Positions 25,827-35,271 of a DNA stretch of 64,000 nt are shown one piece after another. The notes under the pieces were generated by a model. It was not told the DNA's origin. It searched no databases and worked only from the letters and a program-made list of their open reading frames with translations. Location: positions 23,659 through 87,658 of the forward strand of contig JALEOD010000045.1 of NCBI GenBank assembly GCA_022767345.1. The letters are read 5' to 3'. The DNA comes from Emergencia sp. Lineage in GTDB: Bacteria; Bacillota; Clostridia; Peptostreptococcales; Anaerovoracaceae. The position numbers and the translations under genes were made by a program. Position 1 is the stretch's first letter. Each line of letters starts with the position of its first letter.

Positions 25827-25913
25827 ACAGAAACCAACAGTTTTTTGTATGAATTCTGTCCGATTTTCTGTCAATCTGCAATTAACTTATGTATGTATTT
25901 CATCTTATAAATA

Positions 25914-25942
25914 TTGCTTTTTTCCGCTGTAAAGGGTATAAT
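25914..25942 (+). promoter_or_regulatory. SigA-type promoter of the secreted PPC-repeat gene
   Basis: TTGCTT (25914-25919) and TATAAT (25937-25942) are 17 bases apart, about 40 bases before the ATG. Confidence 0.7.
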
Positions 25943-25982
25943 TTTTACAGAAAATTTAATTAAATAATGAAAGGACACAGCA

Positions 25983-27215
25983 ATGAGAAAATCAAAATTA
26001 ATCACGCTCACTCTCGCGCTTGCTTTGGTTTTATCCACAGTATTTGCCGGAGCAGAGAACGTATTTGCGGAGACTGTAACGCTTCCTCAGGATAACATTA
26101 CACTGCAGGGAACTCCTTTTAAAGATGCTGCTAAGTTCAAGGCTGCAGACGATGGGACTACAATTACCCCTCTTACTGCGCAGAACTTAAATACCGTTGC
26201 CAGTGAAGACCTAAATGCTTATACCACTACTGAATATACAAACCCGGGAATATACTACGCAGTAGAAATTCCGAAAGCTGGTAACTTTATCTTCGATATT
26301 TTATCGGTTGGAGATACCAACGTTTATCTCTACGACAGCCTGGATGCCACATCCTATATTGACGCGCGTCGTATTAATGCCGCTGAAACAACCGCAGATT
26401 CACAAACGTTCTCCGTACAGGTTAAGAATGCTGGTACTTACTATCTGGTATTCCAGTCCGTTTATGGCAGTACACAGAGTGCTTTCACTGTAACCTATGC
26501 ACCAGCAAAGTCAACTACCAGCAGTACCACTCTGAAATCAAATAAAGAGTTTTTCGCTTCTGTAGCAGGTACTGGCTATCGTTACTATAAAATTACTACA
26601 GCCGGTTCAAGACATTTAACCATCAATTTCCCTTGGGGCGATGGCAGCAATTCATCTTACAAAGTAAAATTAATGAATTCAAAAAAAAGCAAGACCATTA
26701 GTGGTGTTACGACAGTAAACTCCGCAATCGGTTATACTACATATGCTGCAGTTCCAAAGGGAACTTATTATGTGGCTGTTTCTGCTGCTACTGACTCCTG
26801 CTACAGCGTTAAGGTAAAGCAGACAAAGGTTTCTGAAAGCAGCGGCAGTTCCCGTTCAACAGCAAAGAGCATCTACAAGGGCGGCACGAAAAAAGGATTG
26901 ATTACCGCAACCCAGTCTAAAACCTCTGCAGACTGGTACAAAATTAAAGTAAACAGCAATCAGGCAGTAAATTTAAATGTATTAACTAAATCAGGCGGTT
27001 CCGGCGGCATCAGAGTGACCGTTTACAGCGGCTCCAAGTCTATGGGTTCTGCAGAATACTATAACGGAAGCACTGTTGACTCCTACTCCGGAGGATTAAA
27101 ACTTTACACCACAATCAACGGTGTCACGATGAATTACCTGCAGAAAGGCACCTACTACATCAAAGTTACCAAATATGGTTCCGGCAACGGATACTACCAG
27201 ATTAAATGGAGATAA
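25983..27215 (+). CDS. secreted protein with tandem PPC-like beta-sandwich domains
   Basis: The 410-residue protein begins with a clear signal peptide (MRKSKL, a Leu/Ala core, cleavage likely after VFAE/VFA near residues 28-30). The mature part is rich in Ser, Thr, Tyr and Gly and shows three repeats of the bacterial pre-peptidase C-terminal type. Each ends in GTYYLVFQS, GTYYVAVSA or GTYYIKVTKYG near residues 150, 262 and 393, and preceding strands include DTNVYLYDS. There is no catalytic domain, LPXTG or S-layer motif. Extracellular adhesion, carbohydrate binding or matrix roles are possible. GAAAGGA precedes the ATG. Confidence 0.8.
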   Translation: MRKSKLITLTLALALVLSTVFAGAENVFAETVTLPQDNITLQGTPFKDAAKFKAADDGTTITPLTAQNLNTVASEDLNAYTTTEYTNPGIYYAVEIPKAGNFIFDILSVGDTNVYLYDSLDATSYIDARRINAAETTADSQTFSVQVKNAGTYYLVFQSVYGSTQSAFTVTYAPAKSTTSSTTLKSNKEFFASVAGTGYRYYKITTAGSRHLTINFPWGDGSNSSYKVKLMNSKKSKTISGVTTVNSAIGYTTYAAVPKGTYYVAVSAATDSCYSVKVKQTKVSESSGSSRSTAKSIYKGGTKKGLITATQSKTSADWYKIKVNSNQAVNLNVLTKSGGSGGIRVTVYSGSKSMGSAEYYNGSTVDSYSGGLKLYTTINGVTMNYLQKGTYYIKVTKYGSGNGYYQIKWR

Positions 27216-27247
27216 CTCAGTCCAACAAACTCAAAAAACGCCATGCT

Positions 27248-27273
27248 AAAAGGGCTCCCAAAGGAGCCCTTTT
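27248..27273. terminator. bidirectional Rho-independent terminator
   Basis: AAAAGGGCTCC (27248-27258) pairs perfectly with GGAGCCCTTTT (27263-27273). It can end the PPC-repeat gene and the small minus-strand gene that converge here. Confidence 0.9.
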
Positions 27274-27286
27274 CTAATAGGTAATT

Positions 27287-27391
27287 TTAGTTTCCGCAGT
27301 TGCAGAAAATGATTACTAACAGTAAGAAGAAGAACAATAAGCTAGTATCGATTCCACCTTCGTTGTTGAATAATCCACAATTGTTTGACAT
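27287..27391 (-). CDS. 34-residue hydrophobic Cys-containing small protein
   Basis: The frame runs from an ATG at 27391 to TAA at 27287, with an AGGTGA site 8 bases upstream. It starts MSNNCGLFNNEGG, has a hydrophobic stretch of Leu, Phe, Val and Ile (about residues 18-29), and ends FCNCGN. The hydrophobic core plus Cys/Asn/Gly tail recalls small sporulation-associated proteins of the YjcZ type in Firmicutes, though the match is only in style. The terminator just downstream and the good ribosome binding site argue that it is a real gene. Confidence 0.6.
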   Translation of the reverse strand: MSNNCGLFNNEGGIDTSLLFFFLLLVIIFCNCGN

Positions 27392-27530
27392 AATATTCAC
27401 CTGCTTCTTTCATAGATTTTACTTTACAGTATGATGAAACCGGCGTTTTTGTTCCTTGTCTATGTCAAACTATACCAAAAGATTTTTCTTATTTTTCCTC
27501 TCTTCAGCTGCTGCTTATTATCACTGCTTA

Positions 27531-28112
27531 TTATCGCTGCACATCACCGCCGGACAGCACGTCGTCATAGACAGCGCGGCTGCCGCCGATAAATTTTGGA
27601 CGGGTTCTTGCGCATACCACATGAGCCTCGCCAATCTTCTTCACGGAAATGCGAACAGGCACCGCAACACGCGCGAGCTGCATGCCGATAAGCGTATCGC
27701 CGATATCCATCCCCGCGTCAGCCTTGATTTCCTCCACTGCTACCGGATCAGCAGCATTTTCATAGACCGCCATAGCAAAGGAGCCGCCTGCATGGGTCTG
27801 GGGCACCACATTGACAATCTCTGTGCCCGGAAGCAATGCGCTTCTTTCCACAATGACTGCCCGGTTCAGATGCTCACAGCACTGCGCCGCCAGATAGATG
27901 CCGCGCTCAGCCAGAATTGGGTGTACACCGTCATAAACAGCTTTAGCGGCATTGAAATCCGATCCCTTTCCAATCCGCTCTCCCTTAATTTCACTGGATG
28001 AACAGCCGATTACAAAAATATCGCCCCTTTTCAGTCTGCAGACCTCTAAAAGCTCCGTAACTGCATCTGCTGCCTGTTTTTTGATTGCCTCATAAGACAT
28101 TTCCTTAGACAT
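27531..28112 (-). CDS. UPF0340/DUF436 (YwlG-type) family protein
   Basis: The 193-residue protein matches the TIGR01440/YwlG family: VIGCSSSEIKGERIGKGSD near residue 35, AAQCCEHLNRA near 75, and VPQTHAGGSFA near 105. Conserved Cys and His residues suggest a metal or thiol chemistry, but no function is established for the family. In many Firmicutes it sits by ribose-5-phosphate isomerase or glyA. Here it follows ahcY by 58 bases on the same strand. The ATG has a GGAAGTGAT site. Confidence 0.88.
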   Translation of the reverse strand: MSKEMSYEAIKKQAADAVTELLEVCRLKRGDIFVIGCSSSEIKGERIGKGSDFNAAKAVYDGVHPILAERGIYLAAQCCEHLNRAVIVERSALLPGTEIVNVVPQTHAGGSFAMAVYENAADPVAVEEIKADAGMDIGDTLIGMQLARVAVPVRISVKKIGEAHVVCARTRPKFIGGSRAVYDDVLSGGDVQR

Positions 28113-28170
28113 TTATCATCACTTCCTTCAATGAATTTTCATATTCACACGCCGTTTCGCAGCCGATTTC

Positions 28171-29421
28171 TTATACATTCCAGCTGGCAAGATACTGCTC
28201 CTGTTCCTCTGTCAGCGTGTCAATTTCGATATCCCAGGCTGCAAGCTTTCTTCTTGCGACCACGTCGTCAATTTCAGCGCTGACATCGATGACACCTCTG
28301 CCCAGCTCTTTGTAATGATCCTTGATGTACATGGCAGAAAGGGCCTGCACCGCAAAGCTCATATCCATGATTTCCGCAGGGTGACCGTCAGCCGCTGCAA
28401 TGTTCACAAGACGACCCTCGCCGATGACATTGACCCACTTTCCGTTTGGCAGCTTGTAACCCATGATGTTCCTGCGGGTTTCTTTCTTTTCTGTCGCAGC
28501 CTCTTCAAGGCCTTTCATATCCACTTCGCAATCAAAATGGCCCGCATTGGTCAAAATAGCTCTGTCCTTCATCGTCATCATGTGATCCACAGTAATCGTC
28601 TTGCAGCAGCCTGTCGCCGATACAAAGATATCGCCATAAGGAGCCGCCTTTTCCATGGTCATCACATCAAAGCCGTCCATCTTCGCTTCGATGGCTTTAA
28701 CCGGATTTACCTCTGTAACAATCACCTTTGCCCCCAGCGCGTTTGCGCGCATTGCAATCCCTCTGCTGCACCAGCCGTAGCCTACAACCACCACAGTCTT
28801 CGCCGCAACAATCAGATTGGTATTTCTCATAATGCTGTCCCATACAGACTGTCCGGTTCCGTAGCGATTGTCAAACAAATGCTTGCAGTCCGCATCGTTT
28901 ACCGCAACCATCGGGAATTTTAAAATACCTTCTTTTTCCATGGCTTTCAAACGAATTACGCCGGTAGTGGTCTCTTCACAGCCACCCCAGACTTCTTCCG
29001 CCAAATCCGGGCGCTTCGTGTGCAGCATACCGACCAGATCACCGCCGTCATCGATGATGATGTTAGCTTTATGGGCAAGACACATCTCAATATGTCTGTC
29101 ATATTCCTTCTGCGTTGCCCCGTGGTATGCAAAGACCTTCATGCCGCTGTCTGCAAGGGCCGCTGCCACGTCATCCTGCGTCGAAAGGACGTTGCTGCCT
29201 GTGACGGACATCTGGGCGCCGCCTGCTGCCAGAACCTTACAAAGATACGCAGTCTTTGCCTCTAAATGCACAGAGAGAGAAATCTTGATTCCCTCAAAAG
29301 GTTTGGTCTTTAAAAATTCTTCTTCCATACCGCGAAGCAGCGGCATATTATTTCTGACCCATTCGATTTTCTGATGACCGGAAGGTGCCAGTGCAATATC
29401 TCTGATATCGTAATTTTCCAT
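28171..29421 (-). CDS. ahcY: adenosylhomocysteinase
   Basis: It hydrolyses S-adenosylhomocysteine to adenosine and homocysteine, clearing the product of methyl transfer reactions. The 416-residue protein lacks the ~40-residue insert of eukaryotic enzymes. It shows SLHLEAKTAYL-type N-terminal residues (with VHLEAKTA), the NAD-binding VVVGYGWCSRGIAMRA near 210, GHFDCEVD near 296 and the C-terminal IDVSAEIDDVVARRKL. The NAD loop GYGWCSRG is the variant seen in several anaerobes and archaea. No SAH riboswitch fits in the 27-base gap before it. Confidence 0.94.
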   Translation of the reverse strand: MENYDIRDIALAPSGHQKIEWVRNNMPLLRGMEEEFLKTKPFEGIKISLSVHLEAKTAYLCKVLAAGGAQMSVTGSNVLSTQDDVAAALADSGMKVFAYHGATQKEYDRHIEMCLAHKANIIIDDGGDLVGMLHTKRPDLAEEVWGGCEETTTGVIRLKAMEKEGILKFPMVAVNDADCKHLFDNRYGTGQSVWDSIMRNTNLIVAAKTVVVVGYGWCSRGIAMRANALGAKVIVTEVNPVKAIEAKMDGFDVMTMEKAAPYGDIFVSATGCCKTITVDHMMTMKDRAILTNAGHFDCEVDMKGLEEAATEKKETRRNIMGYKLPNGKWVNVIGEGRLVNIAAADGHPAEIMDMSFAVQALSAMYIKDHYKELGRGVIDVSAEIDDVVARRKLAAWDIEIDTLTEEQEQYLASWNV

Positions 29422-29448
29422 GATTAATATTCCTTTTCCTTTATGTAT

Positions 29449-29961
29449 TTATACTGCTGCTTCCAGCGGCGATGCAAAACTGTATGCGATGGAGACATGT
29501 CCCATCAGCGTTTCTGCCGTCTCACCGTCCACGGTGAAGAAAACGCGCTCCACCTCTTCAAATGAGCCAGTCAGGGTTCCTACAATCTGCGCGATTAAAA
29601 GTCTTTCTTCCGTCTCCGTTCCCGTCAGATTTCGGCTGGAAAAGTCAACAGTGACCTCGCCGCAAGACTCGCTGATATAGTTGATTTTATACTGATTCTT
29701 AAAAGCTGTACCAGCCTCCATATCTGCTGGCAAATTCTTCTCCCGGAGACATTTCAGGGCTTTTGCGTAAAGCTCTGTTCTGCCACTGCCGGAAATATCC
29801 GCAGTCTGCTCCAGCAAAATCTTCTCTATACTGCCTGTCTGCAGCGCATTTATATTCAGCAGAACAACCTTTACTTTGACTTTGTTTCCAAAGCCTGTAC
29901 ACGCCATAAACAGTGAGATGATTGCGAGAATCACCAGTAATTTCAAATAAATATGCTTCAT
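29449..29961 (-). CDS. GerMN-domain lipoprotein
   Basis: The 170-residue protein has a lipoprotein signal: positive N-terminus, hydrophobic core and LFMAC lipobox with Cys near residue 21. The mature part has the GerMN layout: an alpha-beta domain with INALQTGSIEKILLEQ...LKCLREKNLPADM, then VTVDFSSRNL and ERLLIAQIVGTLTGSFEEVERVFFTVDGE. GerM and SpoIIIAH/IIIAG-linked GerMN proteins take part in sporulation and germination at the forespore envelope. It lies 12 bases after glmS and 27 before ahcY, so it is probably cotranscribed with the cell-wall precursor genes. Confidence 0.8.
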   Translation of the reverse strand: MKHIYLKLLVILAIISLFMACTGFGNKVKVKVVLLNINALQTGSIEKILLEQTADISGSGRTELYAKALKCLREKNLPADMEAGTAFKNQYKINYISESCGEVTVDFSSRNLTGTETEERLLIAQIVGTLTGSFEEVERVFFTVDGETAETLMGHVSIAYSFASPLEAAV

Positions 29962-29973
29962 CGGGTAGTTCCT

Positions 29974-31803
29974 TTATTCTACAGTAACGCTCTTTGCCAA
30001 ATTTCTCGGCTTATCAATGTCCTCGCCTTTTTCTCTTGCCACATAGTAAGCGAAAAGCTGCAGCGGAATCACGGACAGAAGCGGTGAAACTTCATCTGCG
30101 CAAGGCGGAATATAGATGACTTCATTGCTCTGCTTTTCAATCTGGTTCATGCCTTCCTTGGCGATGGAAACCACATGAGCAAGTCTTGCCTTGACCTCTA
30201 CAATGTTGGAGAACATCTTCTCAAAGAGCGCGTCCTGAGTCGCCAAAGCAATAACAATAGTCTCAGGCTCCATCAGCGCAATAGTACCGTGTTTCAGCTC
30301 TCCTGCCGCAATAGCAAAAGAGTTGATATAGGAAATTTCTTTCAGCTTCAAAGAGCCTTCATAGGCTACCGCTGAATCCATACCACGACCGATAAAGAAT
30401 ACCTGATTTCTATTATAAAGCACCTTGGCAAGCTTTTCTATTTCGGCGGCATTTTCAATCACCCGCTCCACTTTTTCCGGTACCGCCAGAAGTTCTTCCA
30501 GCATTGCCTGATAGTATTCCTCTGTAATGGTTCCTTTCAAATCACCCATGTAAAGGGCAATGAGATACATGCAGACCATCTGGGTTGTATAGGCCTTGGT
30601 CGATGCCACTGCGATTTCAGGTCCCGCCCAGGTGTAGAACACATCGTCGGATTCTCTTGCTACAGAGCTTCCCACCACATTGACGACGGACAGAATTCTC
30701 GCGCCTTTCGCCTTTGCTTCACGAAGGGCCGCCAGGGTATCCAGCGTCTCGCCTGACTGACTGATTGCGATGAACAAAGTATTCTCATCCACAAAAGGAT
30801 CTCTGTATCTGAATTCCGACGCAACATCTACTTCCACCGGAATTCTTGCCATCTTCTCAATGGCATATTTTCCTACAAGACCGGCATGATACGCCGTACC
30901 GCAGGCAACAATGTAAATTTTGTTGAACTTTTTCAAGTCTTCCAGCGTCAGAGAAATACCGTCCAGTTTTACTCTGCCGCTTTCGTCAAGACGTCTTGTC
31001 AAAGTCTCTCTGATGGCCTTCGGCTGCTCATGAATTTCCTTGAGCATAAAATGCTCATAACCATCTTTCTCTGCATCCTCAAGACTCCATGTCACCTGCA
31101 GCACATCGCGTTTAACAGGCTTTCTGTCCTGATTCAGAATCTGAATCTGTTCCGGTGTACAGATGACCATCTCGTTATTTTCAATCAGATAGATTTTGTT
31201 CAAATATTTTAACAGCGCCGGAATATCCGAAGCGATGAAGTTGCAGCCTTTCCCAAGTCCCGCAATCAGCGGCGCGTCTTTTCTATACGCCACGATTTTG
31301 TTCGGCTCATCCTTCGCCACCGCTACGATGGCATAGGCGCCTCTCATCATCTTTACTGCTTCAAAGACTGCGTCCTCCAAGGTTGTCTTTTTTAAAACGC
31401 CCAGAAGATGTGCGATGACCTCTGAATCTGTCTCAGTTCTGAAGGTGATGCCGTGCTCCCTGGTAAGCCACTCCTTTAATTCTACATAGTTTTCTATGAT
31501 TCCGTTATGGACGATGGCGATTGAGCTGTCGCTGTTTATATGAGGGTGCGCATTGAAATCAGACGGAGCGCCATGGGTTGCCCATCTGGTATGTCCGATT
31601 CCTGTTGTACCAAAAAGATTCTCTCCGGCAATGGCTTTTTCCAGGTTAGCAATTTTGCCCTCTTTTTTTCTGACGATCAGTTTACCATCTGCCAGCAGCG
31701 CAATTCCTGCGGAGTCATATCCTCTGTATTCTAATTTTTTTAATCCGTCAATGATAATATCTCTGGCGTTATCTGCCCCAACATATCCTACGATTCCACA
31801 CAT
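29974..31803 (-). CDS. glmS: glutamine--fructose-6-phosphate aminotransferase
   Basis: GlmS makes glucosamine-6-phosphate, the first committed step to UDP-GlcNAc. The 609-residue enzyme has the N-terminal nucleophile Cys2 in MCGIVGYVG, the glutaminase TRWATHG and NGIIENY motifs, and two SIS domains with ISQSGETLDTLAAL near residue 350. It ends in the characteristic KPRNLAKSVTVE. Only 36 bases separate it from glmM, leaving no room for a glmS ribozyme. Expression therefore depends on the upstream cdaA promoter or on signals within glmM. Confidence 0.97.
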   Translation of the reverse strand: MCGIVGYVGADNARDIIIDGLKKLEYRGYDSAGIALLADGKLIVRKKEGKIANLEKAIAGENLFGTTGIGHTRWATHGAPSDFNAHPHINSDSSIAIVHNGIIENYVELKEWLTREHGITFRTETDSEVIAHLLGVLKKTTLEDAVFEAVKMMRGAYAIVAVAKDEPNKIVAYRKDAPLIAGLGKGCNFIASDIPALLKYLNKIYLIENNEMVICTPEQIQILNQDRKPVKRDVLQVTWSLEDAEKDGYEHFMLKEIHEQPKAIRETLTRRLDESGRVKLDGISLTLEDLKKFNKIYIVACGTAYHAGLVGKYAIEKMARIPVEVDVASEFRYRDPFVDENTLFIAISQSGETLDTLAALREAKAKGARILSVVNVVGSSVARESDDVFYTWAGPEIAVASTKAYTTQMVCMYLIALYMGDLKGTITEEYYQAMLEELLAVPEKVERVIENAAEIEKLAKVLYNRNQVFFIGRGMDSAVAYEGSLKLKEISYINSFAIAAGELKHGTIALMEPETIVIALATQDALFEKMFSNIVEVKARLAHVVSIAKEGMNQIEKQSNEVIYIPPCADEVSPLLSVIPLQLFAYYVAREKGEDIDKPRNLAKSVTVE

Positions 31804-31839
31804 AAGTTATACCTCTCTTATCTCTCAATTCCTTTTTCT

Positions 31840-33192
31840 CTAGCTGAATTTCCTGCTGATTAAATCTGCCAGCTCCGTTGCCAGCTGATGAATTCTCTCT
31901 ATATCGCTGCCCTCAATCATGACGCGAACCAGCGGTTCTGTGCCCGACGGCCTGATCAGAACTCTGCCGCTTCCTTCCATCTCCTTTTCGATGGCGGAAA
32001 TGGCCTGCTGCACTTCTTCGTCAGTCAAATAAGCTTTTTTGTTTTCGTTGCTTACTTTTGCATTTTCAAGAACCTGCGGAAAAATCTCAATCTCTGCTGA
32101 AAGCTCAGACGGCTTCTTGCTTGAGGCTGCGACTGCCTTTACAAACTGCAGAGAGGAAAGGGTTCCGTCCCCTGTGGTGGTGTGATTCAGGAAAATAATA
32201 TGACCGGATTGCTCGCCGCCCAAAATGCAGCCGGTTTCCCGCATGGATTCCAGTACGTATCTGTCACCTACACCGGTCACTTCTACCTCTGCCCCCACAA
32301 CATCCTTGATATACTTATGAAAGCCGATATTGCTCATTACCGTTGCAGTCACTTTATTTTCGGCAAGCTGTCCCGCCGCTTTGAGCATCTTTGCACAGAT
32401 ACAAATCGTCTTATCCCCATCGATTACCATACCCTTCTCGTCCACAACGATAAGCCTGTCGGCATCTCCATCATAGGCAAGACCGATATCTGCATGTTCT
32501 GCCACAACTGTCTGCTGCAGTTTTTCGGGATGGGTCGAGCCAATCTTGTCATTGATATTAAGACCATCAGGCTCACAGCCAATGGTAACTACCTCTGCAC
32601 CCAAGGCGCGATAAACCGCCGGCGCTGTTTTAAATGCCGCGCCGTTAGCACAGTCCAGCACCACCTTCATACCTTCCAGTCTGATGTCTATGGTAGACAG
32701 CAGGAACTTACAGTAAAGTTCCGCGGCGTCCTCGCCTGCGTCCAAACATCTTCCCAGCTCATCGCCGGTCTTATGGCTGTTGGTATCGATGCCTCTGATA
32801 ATAATATCTTCTATCTTTTCTTCGATGGCATCGTCCAGTTTGAAACCTTCGCCGTTGAAGAACTTGATTCCGTTATACTCAAAAGGATTATGCGAAGCGG
32901 AAATCACAATACCCGCGTCTGCATGATAATATTTTACTAAATATGCAACCGCCGGCGTAGGAATGACGCCGACCTTAATCACATTTCCGCCTACTGCCAA
33001 AATACCCGCAGTCAGCGCATCTTCCAGCATATCACCGGAAATTCTTGTATCCTTACCGATTACGATAACCGGTCTTTTGTTTTCCTTTCGCAGGACATGC
33101 GCACCTGCTTTTCCCAGATTAAACGCCAGCTCCGGCGTCAGTTCTGAATTGGCGATGCCTCTGACACCGTCTGTTCCAAATAGTCTTCCCAT
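31840..33192 (-). CDS. glmM: phosphoglucosamine mutase
   Basis: GlmM converts GlcN-6-P to GlcN-1-P. In 450 residues it has GTDGVRGIAN at the N-terminus, the phosphorylated Ser loop ISASHNPFEYNGIKFF near residue 100, the metal loop DGDADRLI near 242 and RPSGTEPLVRVM near 405. It sits between cdaR and glmS in the conserved cdaA-cdaR-glmM-glmS order. GlmM is known to bind and inhibit CdaA in other Firmicutes, so the gene order has functional meaning. Confidence 0.97.
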   Translation of the reverse strand: MGRLFGTDGVRGIANSELTPELAFNLGKAGAHVLRKENKRPVIVIGKDTRISGDMLEDALTAGILAVGGNVIKVGVIPTPAVAYLVKYYHADAGIVISASHNPFEYNGIKFFNGEGFKLDDAIEEKIEDIIIRGIDTNSHKTGDELGRCLDAGEDAAELYCKFLLSTIDIRLEGMKVVLDCANGAAFKTAPAVYRALGAEVVTIGCEPDGLNINDKIGSTHPEKLQQTVVAEHADIGLAYDGDADRLIVVDEKGMVIDGDKTICICAKMLKAAGQLAENKVTATVMSNIGFHKYIKDVVGAEVEVTGVGDRYVLESMRETGCILGGEQSGHIIFLNHTTTGDGTLSSLQFVKAVAASSKKPSELSAEIEIFPQVLENAKVSNENKKAYLTDEEVQQAISAIEKEMEGSGRVLIRPSGTEPLVRVMIEGSDIERIHQLATELADLISRKFS

Positions 33193-33201
33193 AAATAACC
33201 T

Positions 33202-34407
33202 CTATTCCTTATTCTCAATTTCAACTTGCACTTTCTTTGGCGTCACTTCAATTCTGGCGCAGTCCTTTTCGCATACCACTTCCACAGTAACCTGGTGACT
33301 GCCTTCTTTTTGGTCTTTCAAATTTATATGCAGCGCGATATCTTCTTTTTGGATTGCAGCAAGTTCTTCCTTCTTGCCTGTCAAAACAATGACCAGACGG
33401 TCAATTTCTGTAATTTTTCCTTGCAAATCCGCCGCCAGATTCAGAAGCTCAACTTCATCGCTGTCAAAAGTGAAGGTCTTGGTGCTAAGTGTTTCCACTT
33501 TAATCTCTGCCGTTAAAGATTCCGCAGATCTTCCCGAAACCTGTACATCAGCAGGCAGCACCGGCACGATTTTCACCGTAGTATCCTCTGTAACATCGGT
33601 CAAATCAATAGCCTCAGCTGTAACAGACTCGATGGACTCCAAAACGCTGCTCTTTCCTTTGATTGTGATGGTCTTCGGCGCGGAGACAGACTTTTCTAAA
33701 GTGCCGTCAGATAAATCCACAACCGGCACCTTAAGAGGCACAGTCTTTGCCGTACCCAGTTCCGTAGTTACCTGCACCGATCCTGCGGAAAGTTTGACCC
33801 GTTCTACCACTTCGCCGCCTTTATTTACAGGCTCCAGCCTGCAGGCAATAGTTTTCAGCTTATCGGTTACTTCGCCTTCCTGTACCAGCGCGCTGGCATG
33901 ATCCACCTGTTCTACCAGTGACTGAGCGCCGGTTACCGTAACCTTACTGCGGCTCAGCTCTACTGTAATCGGTTCCTGATCCGTGCTGAAAACTCCCTCG
34001 TACTGCGGAAGAACGTCAATTTCTTTTTCGATTTTAGCTTCGACTGTAACAGTGACTTTATTTAAACTCTTGTCTTCAAGTTCTATATTATCCGGTACTC
34101 TGATATTGACCCGCAGCTGGTTTTCACCCTTGGCTGCCTCCTCCAAATTCACAGAAGCTGTAATATCGCCGGGGCGAAGCCTGTTTACATTGGCTCTGGT
34201 TCCCGTCACTGTCACATGCAGCGACTCCGCACTGACATCCAAAACAGCAAGGCCATTTTCATCCAGTGACTCCTCTCCAAGGAACTGAATCGGAATGTCC
34301 CGATAAGTCTTCGTATCGGTCGGGTTAGTTTCCCCAATAACATATGCCCAGATTCCGATTGCTATGAGCACAGAGAGGACGATATTAAACTTTTTATTAT
34401 CTAGCAT
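33202..34407 (-). CDS. cdaR: YbbR-domain regulator of the diadenylate cyclase
   Basis: The 401-residue protein has one N-terminal membrane anchor (residues about 9-26, IVLSVLIAIGIWAYV) and an extracytoplasmic stretch of four YbbR-type beta repeats, each with the pattern P..V.V.G....V..I. Examples are VTVTGTRANVNRL, VTVTGAQSLVEQV and ITIKGKSSVLESI. CdaR binds CdaA and tunes c-di-AMP production. Its ATG follows a perfect GGGGAGGA site and overlaps cdaA by 11 bases, consistent with stoichiometric synthesis. Confidence 0.93.
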   Translation of the reverse strand: MLDNKKFNIVLSVLIAIGIWAYVIGETNPTDTKTYRDIPIQFLGEESLDENGLAVLDVSAESLHVTVTGTRANVNRLRPGDITASVNLEEAAKGENQLRVNIRVPDNIELEDKSLNKVTVTVEAKIEKEIDVLPQYEGVFSTDQEPITVELSRSKVTVTGAQSLVEQVDHASALVQEGEVTDKLKTIACRLEPVNKGGEVVERVKLSAGSVQVTTELGTAKTVPLKVPVVDLSDGTLEKSVSAPKTITIKGKSSVLESIESVTAEAIDLTDVTEDTTVKIVPVLPADVQVSGRSAESLTAEIKVETLSTKTFTFDSDEVELLNLAADLQGKITEIDRLVIVLTGKKEELAAIQKEDIALHINLKDQKEGSHQVTVEVVCEKDCARIEVTPKKVQVEIENKE

Positions 34408-35242
34408 CTTTATTCCTCCCCAGCTTGCCTATCATCTTTTTCAATTTGCCGTCGGACTCTCTCTCACCGTTTAAATACAGATTCAAAAGGGTCTTCTCAA
34501 CGGTCTTGGTATCTAAAAATCTGGTCAGTTTACCGTCTACCGCCATGGAAATGATACCGGTCTCCTCGCTGACGATAATGGAAATCGCATCGGAATGTTC
34601 TGTAATTCCGATACCGGCTCTGTGTCTGGTTCCCAGACTTTTATTCAAATTCTTGTTCTCCGTCAAAGGAAGTACGCACCCCGCAGCATAAATTCTATCC
34701 GCACGGATAATCACAGCTCCATCGTGAAGCGGCGCGCCCTCGTAAAAGATATTCCCCAAAAGCTGGGCGGAAATGTCGGCATTGACTTCCGTTCCGGTCT
34801 CTGCGATATCTACAAGTGCTGTTTCTCTTTCCAATATAATCAATGCGCCGGTCTTAGTCGCAGAAAAGGAATCCACCGCCTTGACGAATTCGTCGGTGAT
34901 ATCCTTGGCTTTTTCTTTGTCCAGCTGACTGAAAGGCGCTTTTACAATCTTGCTTCTTCCCACATACTCAAGAGCTCTGCGAAGTTCCGGCTGAAATACC
35001 ACGACCAGCGCGATAATACCGATGCTCATGGTTCCCCTTAAAATCCAATTCAGCGCATACAAATCCAGCACATCTGACAAGAAAAATGCCGCAAATAACA
35101 CGAACAGTCCCTTAATCAGCTGCTGCGCTCTGGAATCCCTGATAAAGCCAATTACTTTATAGGCTAAAAAGGACACGATTAAAATGTCCAAAATATCGTT
35201 AATTCCAATACTTGAAATGATATTATTAAAAAAATTCTCCAT
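34397..35242 (-). CDS. cdaA: diadenylate cyclase (c-di-AMP synthase)
   Basis: The 281-residue enzyme has three N-terminal membrane helices (about residues 10-30, 40-57 and 63-82) and a DAC domain with the catalytic motifs LHDGAVIIR near 172 and GTRHRAGIG near 205. It makes c-di-AMP, which controls potassium and osmolyte uptake and cell wall balance. It is first in the operon with cdaR, glmM and glmS. The promoter TTGAAT-17-TAAAAT lies at 35272-35300. Confidence 0.96.
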   Translation of the reverse strand: MENFFNNIISSIGINDILDILIVSFLAYKVIGFIRDSRAQQLIKGLFVLFAAFFLSDVLDLYALNWILRGTMSIGIIALVVVFQPELRRALEYVGRSKIVKAPFSQLDKEKAKDITDEFVKAVDSFSATKTGALIILERETALVDIAETGTEVNADISAQLLGNIFYEGAPLHDGAVIIRADRIYAAGCVLPLTENKNLNKSLGTRHRAGIGITEHSDAISIIVSEETGIISMAVDGKLTRFLDTKTVEKTLLNLYLNGERESDGKLKKMIGKLGRNKDAR

Positions 35243-35271
35243 ATGTCTTCCCCTTATATACAGCTATTACA

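Noticed and set aside
31804..31839. glmS ribozyme upstream of glmS
   Set aside because: Only 36 bases separate glmM and glmS; the ribozyme core needs well over 100.
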